64,000 bases of DNA from Neobacillus driksii (lineage in GTDB: Bacteria > Bacillota > Bacilli > Bacillales > Cytobacillaceae), in assembly GCF_013409995.1 (NCBI RefSeq), contig NZ_JACCBX010000002.1:163827-227826 (forward strand). Reading direction: 5' to 3'. Below, one piece after another: positions 27,218-36,071 of the stretch. The translations under genes and the position numbers were made by a program. Numbering within the stretch: position 1 is the stretch's first letter; every line of letters begins with the position of its first letter. The notes beneath the pieces were generated by a model. That model searched no databases. It was not told the DNA's origin and saw nothing but the letters and a program-made list of their open reading frames with translations.

Positions 27218-29032
27218 ATGGAAAAGACAGTAGAAAAACGGGTTACCCGGTCAGAAGTTCCAGAGGAATTAACATGGAATCTTGATGATCTATTTGTGTC
27301 AGATCAGGCATGGGAAGCAGAACTTGCTCTGATTGAAAATGATACCGCAAAGATTGAGGTCTTTAAAGGTACGTTACATACTAGTTCAAAAGAGTTAGCA
27401 GCATGCTTGATCGCTCAAGAACAACTATTAATGAAAATGGTCAAAGCAGCGACCTACGCAAGCTTAAAGCAATCTGCTGATGGGACTGATCCTGTTAATC
27501 AAGCTAATTCAGCCAAATTAGCTGCACTAAGGACAAAAATGACTGCTGCATTATCATTTATAAATTCCGAAATCCTTTCACTTGAAGAAGGAACAGTTGA
27601 AAAATATCTTCAAGAGAACTCAGAACTTCAACCATTCAGAAAGGATTTACTCGAGCTGCTTGAAACAAAAAAACATCGACTTTCACCAGAAACGGAAGAA
27701 GTATTAGCCGCTTTGGGTGAGGTTCATGGTGCCCCTTATACCGTTTATAATATGGCTAAATTAGCAGACATGGACTTTTCCCCTATTTTTGATAGCAAAG
27801 GAAATGAGTTACCAGTTTCTTTTGCTCTATTTGAAAATCGCTATGAGTTCTCTGCAGATACAGAAACACGCAGAAAAGCATATGACTCTTTTGTTTCTAC
27901 TCTTAAACAATACAAAAACACGATCGCTGCTGCCTATTCTGCTGAAATAAAGAAGCAAGTGACTCTTTCACGTTTAAGAAATTATCAGTCAGTTGAACAA
28001 ATGCTATTAGAACCACAGAAAGTAACACTTGAGATGTATAACAATCAAATCGATATTATTTTTAAAGAGCTCGCCCCTCATATGCGCCGGTTTGCTCAGC
28101 TTAAGAAAAAGGCTTTAGGCCTTGATGTCATGAAGTTTTGTGATTTAAAAGCACCATTGGATCCCGATTTTAATCCTGAAACAACCTACGAAGAAGCAAG
28201 TCAACTTATCCTGGAATCATTGAAGGTAATGGGACCTGAGTATAGTGAAATTATTGAAAAAGGCTTTAAAGAGCGGTGGGTAGATCTTGCCGATAATATC
28301 GGTAAATCGACAGGTGCCTTCTGTTCAAGCCCTTATGGTGCACACCCATACATTTTAGTAACATGGCAGGATAATATGCGCGGCTGCTTCACCCTTGCAC
28401 ATGAATTCGGTCACGCAGGCCATTTTTACCTTGCAAACAAAAATCAAAGAATCATGAATGTCCGCCCTTCCTTATATTTTATTGAAGCTCCATCTACTAT
28501 GAATGAGCTTTTATTAGGACAGCACCTATTAGCAAATTATGAAGACAAGGAAATGCGTCGCTGGGTAGTGCTTCAGTTGCTTGGAACGTATTATCATAAT
28601 TTTGTTACTCACTTACTAGAGGCTGAATATCAACGCAGAGTGTATGCGTTAGCAGAAAACGGTAAAGCGCTTACTGCCAATACTTTATCTGAAGTGACTA
28701 GAGCTGTACTCACAGAATTCTGGGGGGATACGGTGGAAATCGATGAAGGTGCGAGCCTAACTTGGATGCGACAGCCTCACTATTATATGGGCTTATATCC
28801 ATACACGTATTCTGCTGGTTTAACTGCCTCTACTTCTGTGGCGCAATTGATACTAGAACAAGGTCAGCCTGTCGTTGACACCTGGCTGGAAGTCCTTCGT
28901 GCAGGCGGAACGATGAAACCGCTTGAGCTTTTAAAACATGCTGGTGTAGATATGTCGACACCAGAGCCAGTTCGAAAAGCAGTGGCATATGTCGGTTCCC
29001 TAATCGATGAGCTAGAAAAATCATACGAGTAA
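27218..29032 (+). CDS. pepF: Oligoendopeptidase F
   Basis: 604-residue M3 family zinc metallopeptidase that cuts short peptides in the cytoplasm. The zinc site is in LAHEFGHAGHFY (HEFGH), with the downstream glutamate in FIEAPSTMNELLLG. The N-terminal part (EELTWNLDDLFVSD) and the MGLYPYTYSAGL segment are typical. Length is normal. GGAGGAG precedes the ATG. An IS150-type element has inserted into the hairpin just after the stop, without touching the coding region. Confidence 0.96.
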   Translation: MEKTVEKRVTRSEVPEELTWNLDDLFVSDQAWEAELALIENDTAKIEVFKGTLHTSSKELAACLIAQEQLLMKMVKAATYASLKQSADGTDPVNQANSAKLAALRTKMTAALSFINSEILSLEEGTVEKYLQENSELQPFRKDLLELLETKKHRLSPETEEVLAALGEVHGAPYTVYNMAKLADMDFSPIFDSKGNELPVSFALFENRYEFSADTETRRKAYDSFVSTLKQYKNTIAAAYSAEIKKQVTLSRLRNYQSVEQMLLEPQKVTLEMYNNQIDIIFKELAPHMRRFAQLKKKALGLDVMKFCDLKAPLDPDFNPETTYEEASQLILESLKVMGPEYSEIIEKGFKERWVDLADNIGKSTGAFCSSPYGAHPYILVTWQDNMRGCFTLAHEFGHAGHFYLANKNQRIMNVRPSLYFIEAPSTMNELLLGQHLLANYEDKEMRRWVVLQLLGTYYHNFVTHLLEAEYQRRVYALAENGKALTANTLSEVTRAVLTEFWGDTVEIDEGASLTWMRQPHYYMGLYPYTYSAGLTASTSVAQLILEQGQPVVDTWLEVLRAGGTMKPLELLKHAGVDMSTPEPVRKAVAYVGSLIDELEKSYE

Positions 29033-29066
29033 AAAAGTGCCAGGCACCTTCTCATGTTGAGGTGCA

Positions 29067-29109
29067 CCCCGAAAGTTAGAGTGAAATCTAGCTTTCGGGG
29101 TGTTTTTTT
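29067..29109 (+). terminator. Hairpin in the left end of the IS
   Basis: CCCCGAAAG (29067-29075) pairs with CTTTCGGGG (29092-29100), with TAGA/TCTA extending the stem, followed by a T-run. It lies immediately before orfA and may block transcription entering the element from pepF. Confidence 0.75.
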
Positions 29110-29668
29110 ATGGCGAAATATGGTGGAAAATTCAAGTTAATGTTAGTAAGAGAGTATCAAGAGGGTAAATTGGGATATAACCCTTTAGCTGAGAAGTATG
29201 GGATGAAAAGCAGCGCTCAACTTAAGAGGTGGGTTAAAGTTTACGAGAAATTCGGAGCTGAAGGGTTAGTGAGGAAGAAACATAAGGAAACTTATTCTGT
29301 TCCAATTCAAGCTTGATGTATTAAGCTTTATGATGAGAACAGGTTCTTCTGAAACGGAAACAGCCCTCCATTTCGGGTTAACGAATTCTCCCTTGATAGC
29401 TTCATGGAAGAAAGCTTTTCATGAGGGGGGTGTTGAAGGCCTGAATAAACCTAAAGGACGGCCTCCTATGCCTGATAAAGCAAAGACCAAAAAAACCACA
29501 GAACCAAAAGAAATGACATATGAACAAAAGTTGGAAAGAGAAAACGAACTTCTACGTTTAGAGGTAGCATACTTAAAAAAGTTGCGAGCTTTTCAGATGG
29601 ATCCGAAGGGCTATCTCGAAAAGCACAAGCAGCGTTATCATTTGAACTCAAAGAAACCTTCAAATTAA
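29110..29668 (+). pseudogene. IS150-type transposase orfA, frameshifted
   Basis: Helix-turn-helix protein of the insertion sequence. The first 68 codons (MAKYGGKFKLMLVREY, SSAQLKRWVKVYEKFG) stop at 29316. The sequence continues in the next frame from about 29300 (QFKLDVLSFMMRTGSSETET), giving a second helix-turn-helix (HFGLTNSPLIASWKKAF) and the leucine-zipper-like end EQKLERENELLRLEVAYLKK. One extra base near 29300 explains the break. The A-AAA-AAG heptamer at 29575-29581 is the expected -1 slippage site into orfB. Confidence 0.88.
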
Positions 29669-30496
29669 AGGATGTTTTACAAGTAGTCGGCATTCCCGAA
29701 TCCTCCTACCATTATCATATTAAGAACATGAAGAAGGAAAATCCAGACCAGGAATTGGAGGAAATTATTCAATCCATTTTCGAAGAACATAAAGGAAATT
29801 ACGGTTATCGTCGTGTTCATTTAGAATTGAGAAACCGTGGAATAAAAGCGAATCATAAGAAGGTTCAACGCATTATGAATAAGCGTGGGCTCAAGGGAGA
29901 TAAATTCAGATTAAAATCACGCAAGTACAGTTCATATAAAGGAACGACTGGAACTGTTGCCGAGAACCGTAATCAATCGTTGCTTTCACACAACTGTGTG
30001 TCATCAAAAATTAACAACAGATATTACGGAATTCAAGTGTTTAGACGGTTTAAAGTTGTATTTAAATCCAATTATGGATATGTTCAACGGCGAAATTCTA
30101 TCATATGGGATAAGTATGCGCCCAACCTTAGAATTAGCAATCAAACCTCTCGAGAAAGCTCTAGAAATTGAAAAAGATTCAAATTTTAGAACAACTGTAC
30201 ATTCTGATCAAGGGTGGCATTATCAACATAATAAATGGGTAAAAAAGCTCAAGGAATACAAAGTGTTTCAGAGCATGTCACGAAAAGGAAACTGTTTAGA
30301 TAATTCGCCCATGGAGAACTTTTTCGGATTACTAAAACAAGAAATGTATTATGGGGAATCACTGTGCTCTTTTGAAGAATTAAAAAAGAGAATTGAAGAA
30401 TATATCAATTATTATAATAACAAGCGCATAAAGCAAAAATTGGCAGGCATGAGTCCGGTTCAATACCGTATCCATACCAGCCAATTAGCTGCTTAA
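29575..30496 (+). pseudogene. IS150-type transposase orfB (DDE integrase), frameshifted
   Basis: Read in the -1 frame from the slippage site: KDVLQVVGIPESSYHYHIKN and NYGYRRVHLELRNRG are typical of IS3 orfB. The frame is lost near 29967, where one extra C shifts GTVAEN away from VINRCFHTTVCHQK. After that the catalytic triad is intact: TTDITEF, HSDQGWHYQ and the Glu of NSPMENFFGLLKQE. The protein cannot be made whole from the present sequence. Confidence 0.88.
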
Positions 30497-30610
30497 TATA
30501 AAACTCTAACTTTTCGGGGTCACATCATGTGGAGAGGGTCCCTGGCACTTTTTTATTCATGAATAATTAGTAAAAAATTATACACAATATTTTTTAAAGG
30601 AGGTGTTAAG

Positions 30611-31078
30611 ATGAAGCATGTAAAAGCTTTAGCCATTAAATTTGTTTCAAGTCTTGTCCTTTTGTCGCTTATCCTCGGTTTATTGTTTGACATGGCATTT
30701 AGCAACATCTTTCTTATCACACTTGTTCTTGGTGTTGCAGCATATCTAATCGGTGACCTCATGATTTTACCAAGAACCAATAATACGGTTGCAACCATTG
30801 CGGATTTTGGCTTAGCGTTTCTAATCATATGGTTTATGAGCGAAAATCTCACCTATGGTGACAACCATTTTTCAATGTCTTTAATTGCCGCACTTGGAGT
30901 TGCAATATTTGAATATATGTTCCATAAATATGTTGCAAATAATGTCGTTAAAAACCAAGGCGGACAGAAGCAGCAAACAAGGAAATTACAATACCAAACA
31001 GAAGCATCAGAAGAGCTGCTGGCTCCAGTCAGACAAGATGTAAGAAGCTCGAATGAAGAAAACAAAAAGCCTCAATAA
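30611..31078 (+). CDS. yndM: YndM family membrane protein (DUF2512)
   Basis: 155-residue protein with four hydrophobic segments in the first ~115 residues (KFVSSLVLLSLILGLLF, FLITLVLGVAAYLIGDLMIL, IADFGLAFLIIWFM, SMSLIAALGVAIFEYMF), then a polar tail. This matches the YndM family of Bacillus, whose function is unknown. GGAGG lies just before the ATG. It stands downstream of the IS element and ends at a terminator. Confidence 0.85.
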   Translation: MKHVKALAIKFVSSLVLLSLILGLLFDMAFSNIFLITLVLGVAAYLIGDLMILPRTNNTVATIADFGLAFLIIWFMSENLTYGDNHFSMSLIAALGVAIFEYMFHKYVANNVVKNQGGQKQQTRKLQYQTEASEELLAPVRQDVRSSNEENKKPQ

Positions 31079-31081
31079 GGT

Positions 31082-31119
31082 AAAGCTCCCTCTGATTCAT
31101 GTTCAGAGGGAGCTTTTGT
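31082..31119 (+). terminator. Terminator of yndM
   Basis: Perfect 14-bp stem AAAGCTCCCTCTGA / TCAGAGGGAGCTTT with a 7-nt loop, followed by a short T-run. Confidence 0.93.
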
Positions 31120-31180
31120 TATCGTTAAAGCTTTGTTGGTTAAATTTCATTGTTGATCATTAATACAACGGTTAAAAAGT

Positions 31181-31386
31181 TGATGAAAGACAAATCAGTA
31201 GAATTCCCAATGAGATTAGTCCTTCATAAGTATGATGAAAGACTAATCAAAAGAGTTCCCCGTGAGATTAGTCCTTCATAAGCATAATGAAAGACTAATC
31301 AGGAGAGTCTCCCATGTGATTAGTCCTTCATAAGCGTGATGAAAGACTAAACAGAAGATTCCTCATTAAGTTTAGTCCTTCATAAA
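31181..31386. repeat. 52-bp tandem hairpin repeats, four units
   Basis: Units start at 31181, 31233, 31285 and 31337. Each has ATGAAAGACTAATC, a 17-nt loop, GATTAGTCCTTCAT and a short linker, so each can fold into a stem with one A-C mismatch. In the last unit both arms are changed together (GACTAAAC with GTTTAGTC), which keeps the pairing. Unit one has one arm diverged (GACAAATC). It fills most of the 322-nt gap between yndM and the convergent 5'-nucleotidase remnant; nothing else is seen there. Confidence 0.9.
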
Positions 31387-31400
31387 AATTTACGTCTCTT

Positions 31401-33187
31401 TTAATACCTAACCTTTTGAATTCTGTTAACAATCTCATATGTGAACGGTTTTGGTTGAGCCGCAATAAAGTCTACGAGTACGTCTAAGTCAACTGGCCCT
31501 ATCACTTTATTTTGCGCTTTCGTAAATACTGTGAAATCATCTCCCCCACCTGCAAGGAAGATATTAGCGGCTACAGTATAGGTTTTATTCGGATCGATTT
31601 GAGTACCATCTGGAAGTAGGATATTTACAACCTTTTGTCCATTTGGAGCATTTTCGTCCCATGTGTAAGTGAATCCAGAAATTTGAAGTATCGTTGTTTT
31701 TGTTCCCCATTGTTGATTAAGCACATCGCGTATTTGCTGTCCTGTCATCGTCATTTGAACCATATCATTATTAAACGGCTGAACGGTGTAAATCTCGCCC
31801 CACGTAATGTCCCCTGGATTAATATCCGCTCGGATACCGCCCGGATTCATAAAGGCTATGTCTGTCTTTAATGCCTGCCTTTGAGCGTCAGCAATTAAAT
31901 CTCCAAGGATGGATTCTCCGTTATCATTGCGGAGCGCTGTTAAATTAACTGAGGTTGTTCCTATTACCCTATTTACAATCGGTTCAACCGTAGCTTCGTA
32001 TTTCGCTACCATCCCAGCTATTTCGGGGTCAGGTTTTATACCTTCTTGAAACGTTGTAACGATTTCTGCCCTCTTGGTAACAATATCTTTCGTCTTTGAG
32101 TCAATCTCAATATCAACATCAGAAAATGCTGTACCATAAGAATAGGATTGAACGACTAGCTTATTGTCAATCGTTGCATTCATATAAGCATGATTATGTC
32201 CGCCAAAAATAATATCCACTTCGTCGTCAACCTTATTGGCGATATCGACAAGCATTCCAGTTGGATTTTCACCATTCACACCTGATGTACCTGGATTGTG
32301 TGCTAAGACAACGATAGATCGAACTCCCTGCTTTTTCAATTCTGCTACATTACGATTAATAGCTTCCACTTCATCAGAGAAGGTTAAGCCTTCCACTCCG
32401 CTTGGCACTACAATCGTCGGTGTCTCTGTCGTTACGACCCCAATAAATCCAATATCCATCCCATTTACCTTAAAAATTTTATAAGGAGGTAAAATGGATT
32501 CTCCGGTTTTTTGATCGATGACATTTGCCGCCACCCAAGGGAAATCGGCTCCAGCAAAATTGCCCGTTTCTTCATGAGTCCCGCCATTAATAAGACGAAG
32601 TAGCTCTTTAACTCCCTCATCAAATTCATGATTGCCTACAGTTCCAATATCGAAGCCGAGTTTGTTCAATATCTATATTGCTGGTTCATCCTGTAAGAGG
32701 GCTGAAGCAGGTGGACTTGCCCCTACCATATCCCCAGCTTGTACAAGAAGAGTGTTCTTATTTTCTGCTTCCCTTTGTTTTAAATAAGCTGCTAAGTAAT
32801 CTGCTCTCCTGCTGGTTTTCCACCAACATTACGCGTCACATTTATTTGTCCGTGTAAATCATTAATCCCTAAAAGTTGTACTTGAATAAAACGGTTATTC
32901 GCAGCAGGGGGTTTTTCCTTTTTCTGTTTTGTTTCCGGACGATTTGAAATATGGCCATGGTATTCTTCTGACAATCCTTGATCATTTACTACGTTTTGAG
33001 TGGGGTTGGCAGCATTACCTCTATTGTTTTGCGCCATATTCCTAGGATTTACATTGTTTGAGTTGTTGGCTACTTGTTGTGGATTTTGGTTATTTGCTTG
33101 GTTTCCATCCGTAGCATTTTGATTATCGGCACACCCCATTAAACTGATCGTAAGCAGAAATACAAGCATCTTATAATTCCATTGCAT
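31401..33187 (-). pseudogene. 5'-nucleotidase/UshA-type lipoprotein, broken
   Basis: Two frames plus a stop codon. The N-terminal part (from ATG 33187, behind AGGAGG) has a lipoprotein signal ending LMGC, an Asn/Gln-rich linker and the metallophosphatase start LGINDLHGQI; it stops at 32792. The family sequence goes on in another frame (ADYLAAYLKQ, LLVQAGDMVGASPP), is stopped by an in-frame TAG at 32675-32673, and resumes as LNKLGFDIGTVGNHEFDEG down to 31401. The GNHEFDEG and FGGHNHAY metal motifs and the C-terminal 5'-nucleotidase domain (NPGGIRADI, FLAGGGDDF) are present. One frameshift near 32805-32815 and one nonsense codon separate it from an intact extracellular nucleotidase. Confidence 0.87.
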
Positions 33188-33356
33188 AAAATTCCTCCTA
33201 GTTTTTTCTATAGAAGCATTGGTATTTTTTGCTTTAAAACAATGTTTATACAGAATTGACCATTTCAAAAAAGTTATTAATGAAACTTTCTTCCTAGATA
33301 TTCGTATATAATTAGACTCAAGATAAATAGAATTTGATTAAAAAGGGGAATTGGTT

Positions 33357-35063
33357 ATGGGGAATATGTTTTTGTTTTCGTTGATTGTTGCTATTGTGTC
33401 TGCTCTTGTTCTTATACCGATTTATAGGGATGATAAGTCCTCCGATACAAAAAGTAATAAGAAAAGTTCTAATGGAGCTGGAAGGTTAATTCCGGGAGCT
33501 ATTAACGCTTTAATCGTTATTTTGATTCCTTCTGTTTTTGCTTACTATTATTTTACAAATTTTGACCGAAACCTAACTTCTTTATGGGTTCTTGCAATAG
33601 TGATTACCGCATTGGGTGCACTCATTTCTACTGGAATGGAAAGAAAAGTGAAAGCTCTGCTCTTTGCAGCAAGTCTAATTCTTGGAATTTACTTTCTCAC
33701 GGCCTTTGTTTTTAACGCAGATGAAAAATATGAGATTGCTAAGATGGACCAAAAAGTAGAGATTAAATCTTTTGATGAGAAAGAAACACCTGCTAGTGTA
33801 CCACCTGAGTTTGCCCGCAATAAAATGAAAAAAGCTTTTGGTCAAGTACCAAATACGAGCTATTACGAGTTGGGTAATCTTCAAATTCAAAAAGTAAATG
33901 GAGATTATGTTTATATTGCACCTGTTGAGTTTTCTGGATTTTTCAAATGGTGGAAAGGAAAGGAAACACCTGGTTACTTTACGTTAAGCGCCACTGATTC
34001 TTCTGCTAACCCAAAATTTATCAAGTCAGACATGATTTATACACCTTCTTCCTATTTTAATAAAGATGTAGAGCGCCATATTCGTATGCAATTCCCGAAA
34101 CATATTTTCTACGGCGATGTCCAATTGGAAATTGATGATGATGGGAAACCTTATTACATCCGCTCATACGGTCAATTTATTTCAGCACGAAATGGCTTTG
34201 ACGTTAAGGGTGTTGTCGTAGTAGATTCGAAAAATGGGGAAACAAAGTCATATACTCTTGCAAATGTTCCTAAGTTTATTGATGGGGCTGTATCACCTGA
34301 AATTGTCAGCCTGCAAAACAGCTATTTTGGAAATTATGTTCATGGATTTTGGAATAGCCTTTTTGGAAAATCGGATGTCAAACTTCCTTCTGATGAAGGA
34401 ACAGAGGCTAATGTAAGTCCAATTTTTAATCAAAATGGGGTTATGTATTATTTCACTGATTTTACCTCCCCTAAAGAAGGCGTCGATTCTATGCTCGGTT
34501 ACTCCTTGACCAACTCGCGTACAGGGGAAGCTACCTATTATACAGGTAACCCTGAAGAATCTTATATGGATTCACAAGGTGCTCTGCAAATAATAGAAAA
34601 GAAATTTATTGAAAAGAAATGGCATGGGGAAATGCCTGTCATTTATAACTTCTACGGGGAAGCTAGCTGGCTGACACCAGTGCTCGATTCGAATGGATTT
34701 TTACAGAATTACTTTATCGTATCAGCTGCTAATCCAGAAATATCCGTGTTTGGTGTAACTCCAAACGAAGCTCTAAAACAATATAAAACCGCTCTCCAAC
34801 GTGGCGGCGGTTCAGTGGATGGCAGTTCGAAGGCCGACGAAAAACAGATAACTGGTACTGTTCTCCGTGTTTATAAAGAAAAGTCTGGGGACTTCACTAT
34901 CGTGTCATTCCTTTTAGACAATAAGAAAAGTTATATCCTAGCTTCTGAAAAAGAACCAATGATCATTTATCTTAAAGAGGGAGATCGGGTAAATGTCACC
35001 TATTTGGATACGGATGAAGACTTCCTGCCTGCTAAAGAAATAGTGATTGAAGGGTTAGAATAA
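33357..35063 (+). CDS. Large membrane-anchored protein of unknown function
   Basis: 568 residues. Four hydrophobic helices lie in the first ~125 residues (FLFSLIVAIVSALVLIPIY, INALIVILIPSVFAYYYF, LWVLAIVITALGALIS, LLFAASLILGIYFLTAFVF), separated by a charged loop, and a ~440-residue soluble part follows. The final ~70 residues (ITGTVLRVYKEKSGDFTIV, ILASEKEPMIIYLKEGDRV) read like a small beta-barrel. The ATG at 33357 is preferred because AAGGGG lies 8 nt upstream. I do not recognise the family and see no catalytic motif. It is a single gene ending at a terminator. Confidence 0.8.
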   Translation: MGNMFLFSLIVAIVSALVLIPIYRDDKSSDTKSNKKSSNGAGRLIPGAINALIVILIPSVFAYYYFTNFDRNLTSLWVLAIVITALGALISTGMERKVKALLFAASLILGIYFLTAFVFNADEKYEIAKMDQKVEIKSFDEKETPASVPPEFARNKMKKAFGQVPNTSYYELGNLQIQKVNGDYVYIAPVEFSGFFKWWKGKETPGYFTLSATDSSANPKFIKSDMIYTPSSYFNKDVERHIRMQFPKHIFYGDVQLEIDDDGKPYYIRSYGQFISARNGFDVKGVVVVDSKNGETKSYTLANVPKFIDGAVSPEIVSLQNSYFGNYVHGFWNSLFGKSDVKLPSDEGTEANVSPIFNQNGVMYYFTDFTSPKEGVDSMLGYSLTNSRTGEATYYTGNPEESYMDSQGALQIIEKKFIEKKWHGEMPVIYNFYGEASWLTPVLDSNGFLQNYFIVSAANPEISVFGVTPNEALKQYKTALQRGGGSVDGSSKADEKQITGTVLRVYKEKSGDFTIVSFLLDNKKSYILASEKEPMIIYLKEGDRVNVTYLDTDEDFLPAKEIVIEGLE

Positions 35064-35066
35064 CCT

Positions 35067-35107
35067 AAAAAAACACGATGAAGAGTAAAATCTTCATCGT
35101 GTTTTTT
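35067..35107. terminator. Bidirectional terminator
   Basis: 17-bp stem (35067-35084 with 35091-35107), 6-nt loop, A/T tracts at both ends; shared by the unknown membrane protein gene and the convergent SDR gene. Confidence 0.94.
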
Positions 35108-35112
35108 GGTTA

Positions 35113-35898
35113 TTATAGTAGTGACTCCGCACCATCAATGTAAATTTCTGTTCCTGTAATATGATTGGATTGCTTGGAAGCCAGAAATAACACAAGTTCA
35201 GCTACCTGTTCAGGCTTTCCTGCGTGGTGCTCAAGGGGTTGACTACCTTTTGGATAGATGATTGGAATTTCAATTTCTTTCAGCTCTTCTTTTTCTTTCC
35301 ATGTATTTTCGTTAATATTTGTTTCAATCGCACCGGGGCAGATAATATTCACACGTATACGAAATTTGGCTAGTTCAAGAGCTGCCATTTTTCCGAATCC
35401 CATCTGTCCAATTTTGGATGTGCTGTAGGCGGACATCCCAAAGCCTCTATAAACACGGTTACCATTAATCGAACTCGTAATGATTACACTTCCGCCTTTT
35501 TCTTTCAGATGAGGTATAGCATATTTAACGGTTAAGAAGGTACTTCTGAGATTATTAGAAATGGTCAGGTCCCAATCGTCTGGTGAAAGGTCTTCGATGG
35601 GAGCGACAACGCCATTAATTCCAGCGTTAGCGAAAACAATATCAAGTCTTCCCCATTTCTCAATTACCTGATCATAACTATTTATCATATCCTCTACAGA
35701 AGAGACATTGGCCTCTACTATGAGAGCCTCGCTCCCTTTTTCCTCAACCAACCTTTTAACCTCAGTACAGTTTTCTGGGTGTAAATCGACTAAAGCAATT
35801 TTTGCTCCGTTTTCCGCTAATTTCACAGCTGCGGCGCGGCCAATTCCTGAACCCGCACCGGTAATGAAAGCTACTTGACCTTGTAATGATAATTCCAA
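35113..35898 (-). CDS. Short-chain dehydrogenase/reductase
   Basis: 261-residue classical SDR. Cofactor motif TGAGSGIGRAAAVKLAENG, Asp after the second strand (LVDLH, favouring NAD), NAG in FANAGINGV, catalytic Ser in ITSSINGN, YSTSK (Tyr and Lys), and CPGAIETNINENTW. The start is the TTG at 35898, 9 nt after AAAGGTGG; homologues begin at this point, and the longer upstream reading is leader. Substrate unknown; no pathway neighbours. Confidence 0.9.
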   Translation of the reverse strand: MELSLQGQVAFITGAGSGIGRAAAVKLAENGAKIALVDLHPENCTEVKRLVEEKGSEALIVEANVSSVEDMINSYDQVIEKWGRLDIVFANAGINGVVAPIEDLSPDDWDLTISNNLRSTFLTVKYAIPHLKEKGGSVIITSSINGNRVYRGFGMSAYSTSKIGQMGFGKMAALELAKFRIRVNIICPGAIETNINENTWKEKEELKEIEIPIIYPKGSQPLEHHAGKPEQVAELVLFLASKQSNHITGTEIYIDGAESLL

Positions 35899-36028
35899 TG
35901 TATCAAACCACCTTTTTTGACCTTTATATTCCCCTATTAACAAGATTCCATGTATAAAAAGGATATCCTGGTTCAATTATTTATTCACACCTAAAGTTTT
36001 AAACAACTTTTTTCCTTTTATTTCAAAC

Positions 36029-36057
36029 AAAAAAAGACGTGTAGTTGGCTACACGTC
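36029..36057 (-). terminator. Terminator of the VanW lipoprotein gene
   Basis: GACGTGTAG / CTACACGTC, perfect 9-bp stem with a TTGG-type loop, followed on the minus strand by seven U. Confidence 0.93.
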
Positions 36058-36071
36058 ATTCACACTACTAA

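Larger units (their letters stand above)
29058..30527 (+). mobile_element. IS3-family element, IS150 group, decayed
   Basis: 1470 bp. Ends are imperfect inverted repeats: TGAGGTGCACCCCGAAAG on the left and, read inwards, TGATGTGACCCCGAAAAG on the right, both followed by TTAGAGT. A 3-bp target duplication TGT flanks the element (29055-29057, 30528-30530), as usual for the IS150 group. Two overlapping transposase frames with an A-AAA-AAG slippage site lie inside, but extra single-base shifts break both, so it is probably inactive unless those are sequencing errors. Confidence 0.92.
29032..30554 (+). terminator. pepF hairpin split by the IS element
   Basis: The two flanks of the IS (29032-29057 and 30528-30554) are halves of one hairpin. 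AAAAAAGTGCCAGG pairs with CCTGGCACTTTTTT, and the inner ACCTTCTC pairs with GAGAGGGT (one G-T), leaving an ATGTG loop. TGT is duplicated on both sides of the insertion. Before insertion this was probably the pepF terminator, or a member of a dispersed palindromic repeat used as one. Confidence 0.82.

Noticed and set aside
28830..29067. Minus-strand open frames over the end of pepF
   Set aside because: Antisense to conserved pepF codons, with no start signals.
31181..31386. CRISPR array
   Set aside because: The whole 52-bp unit is repeated, including what would be spacers, and no cas gene is in the window.
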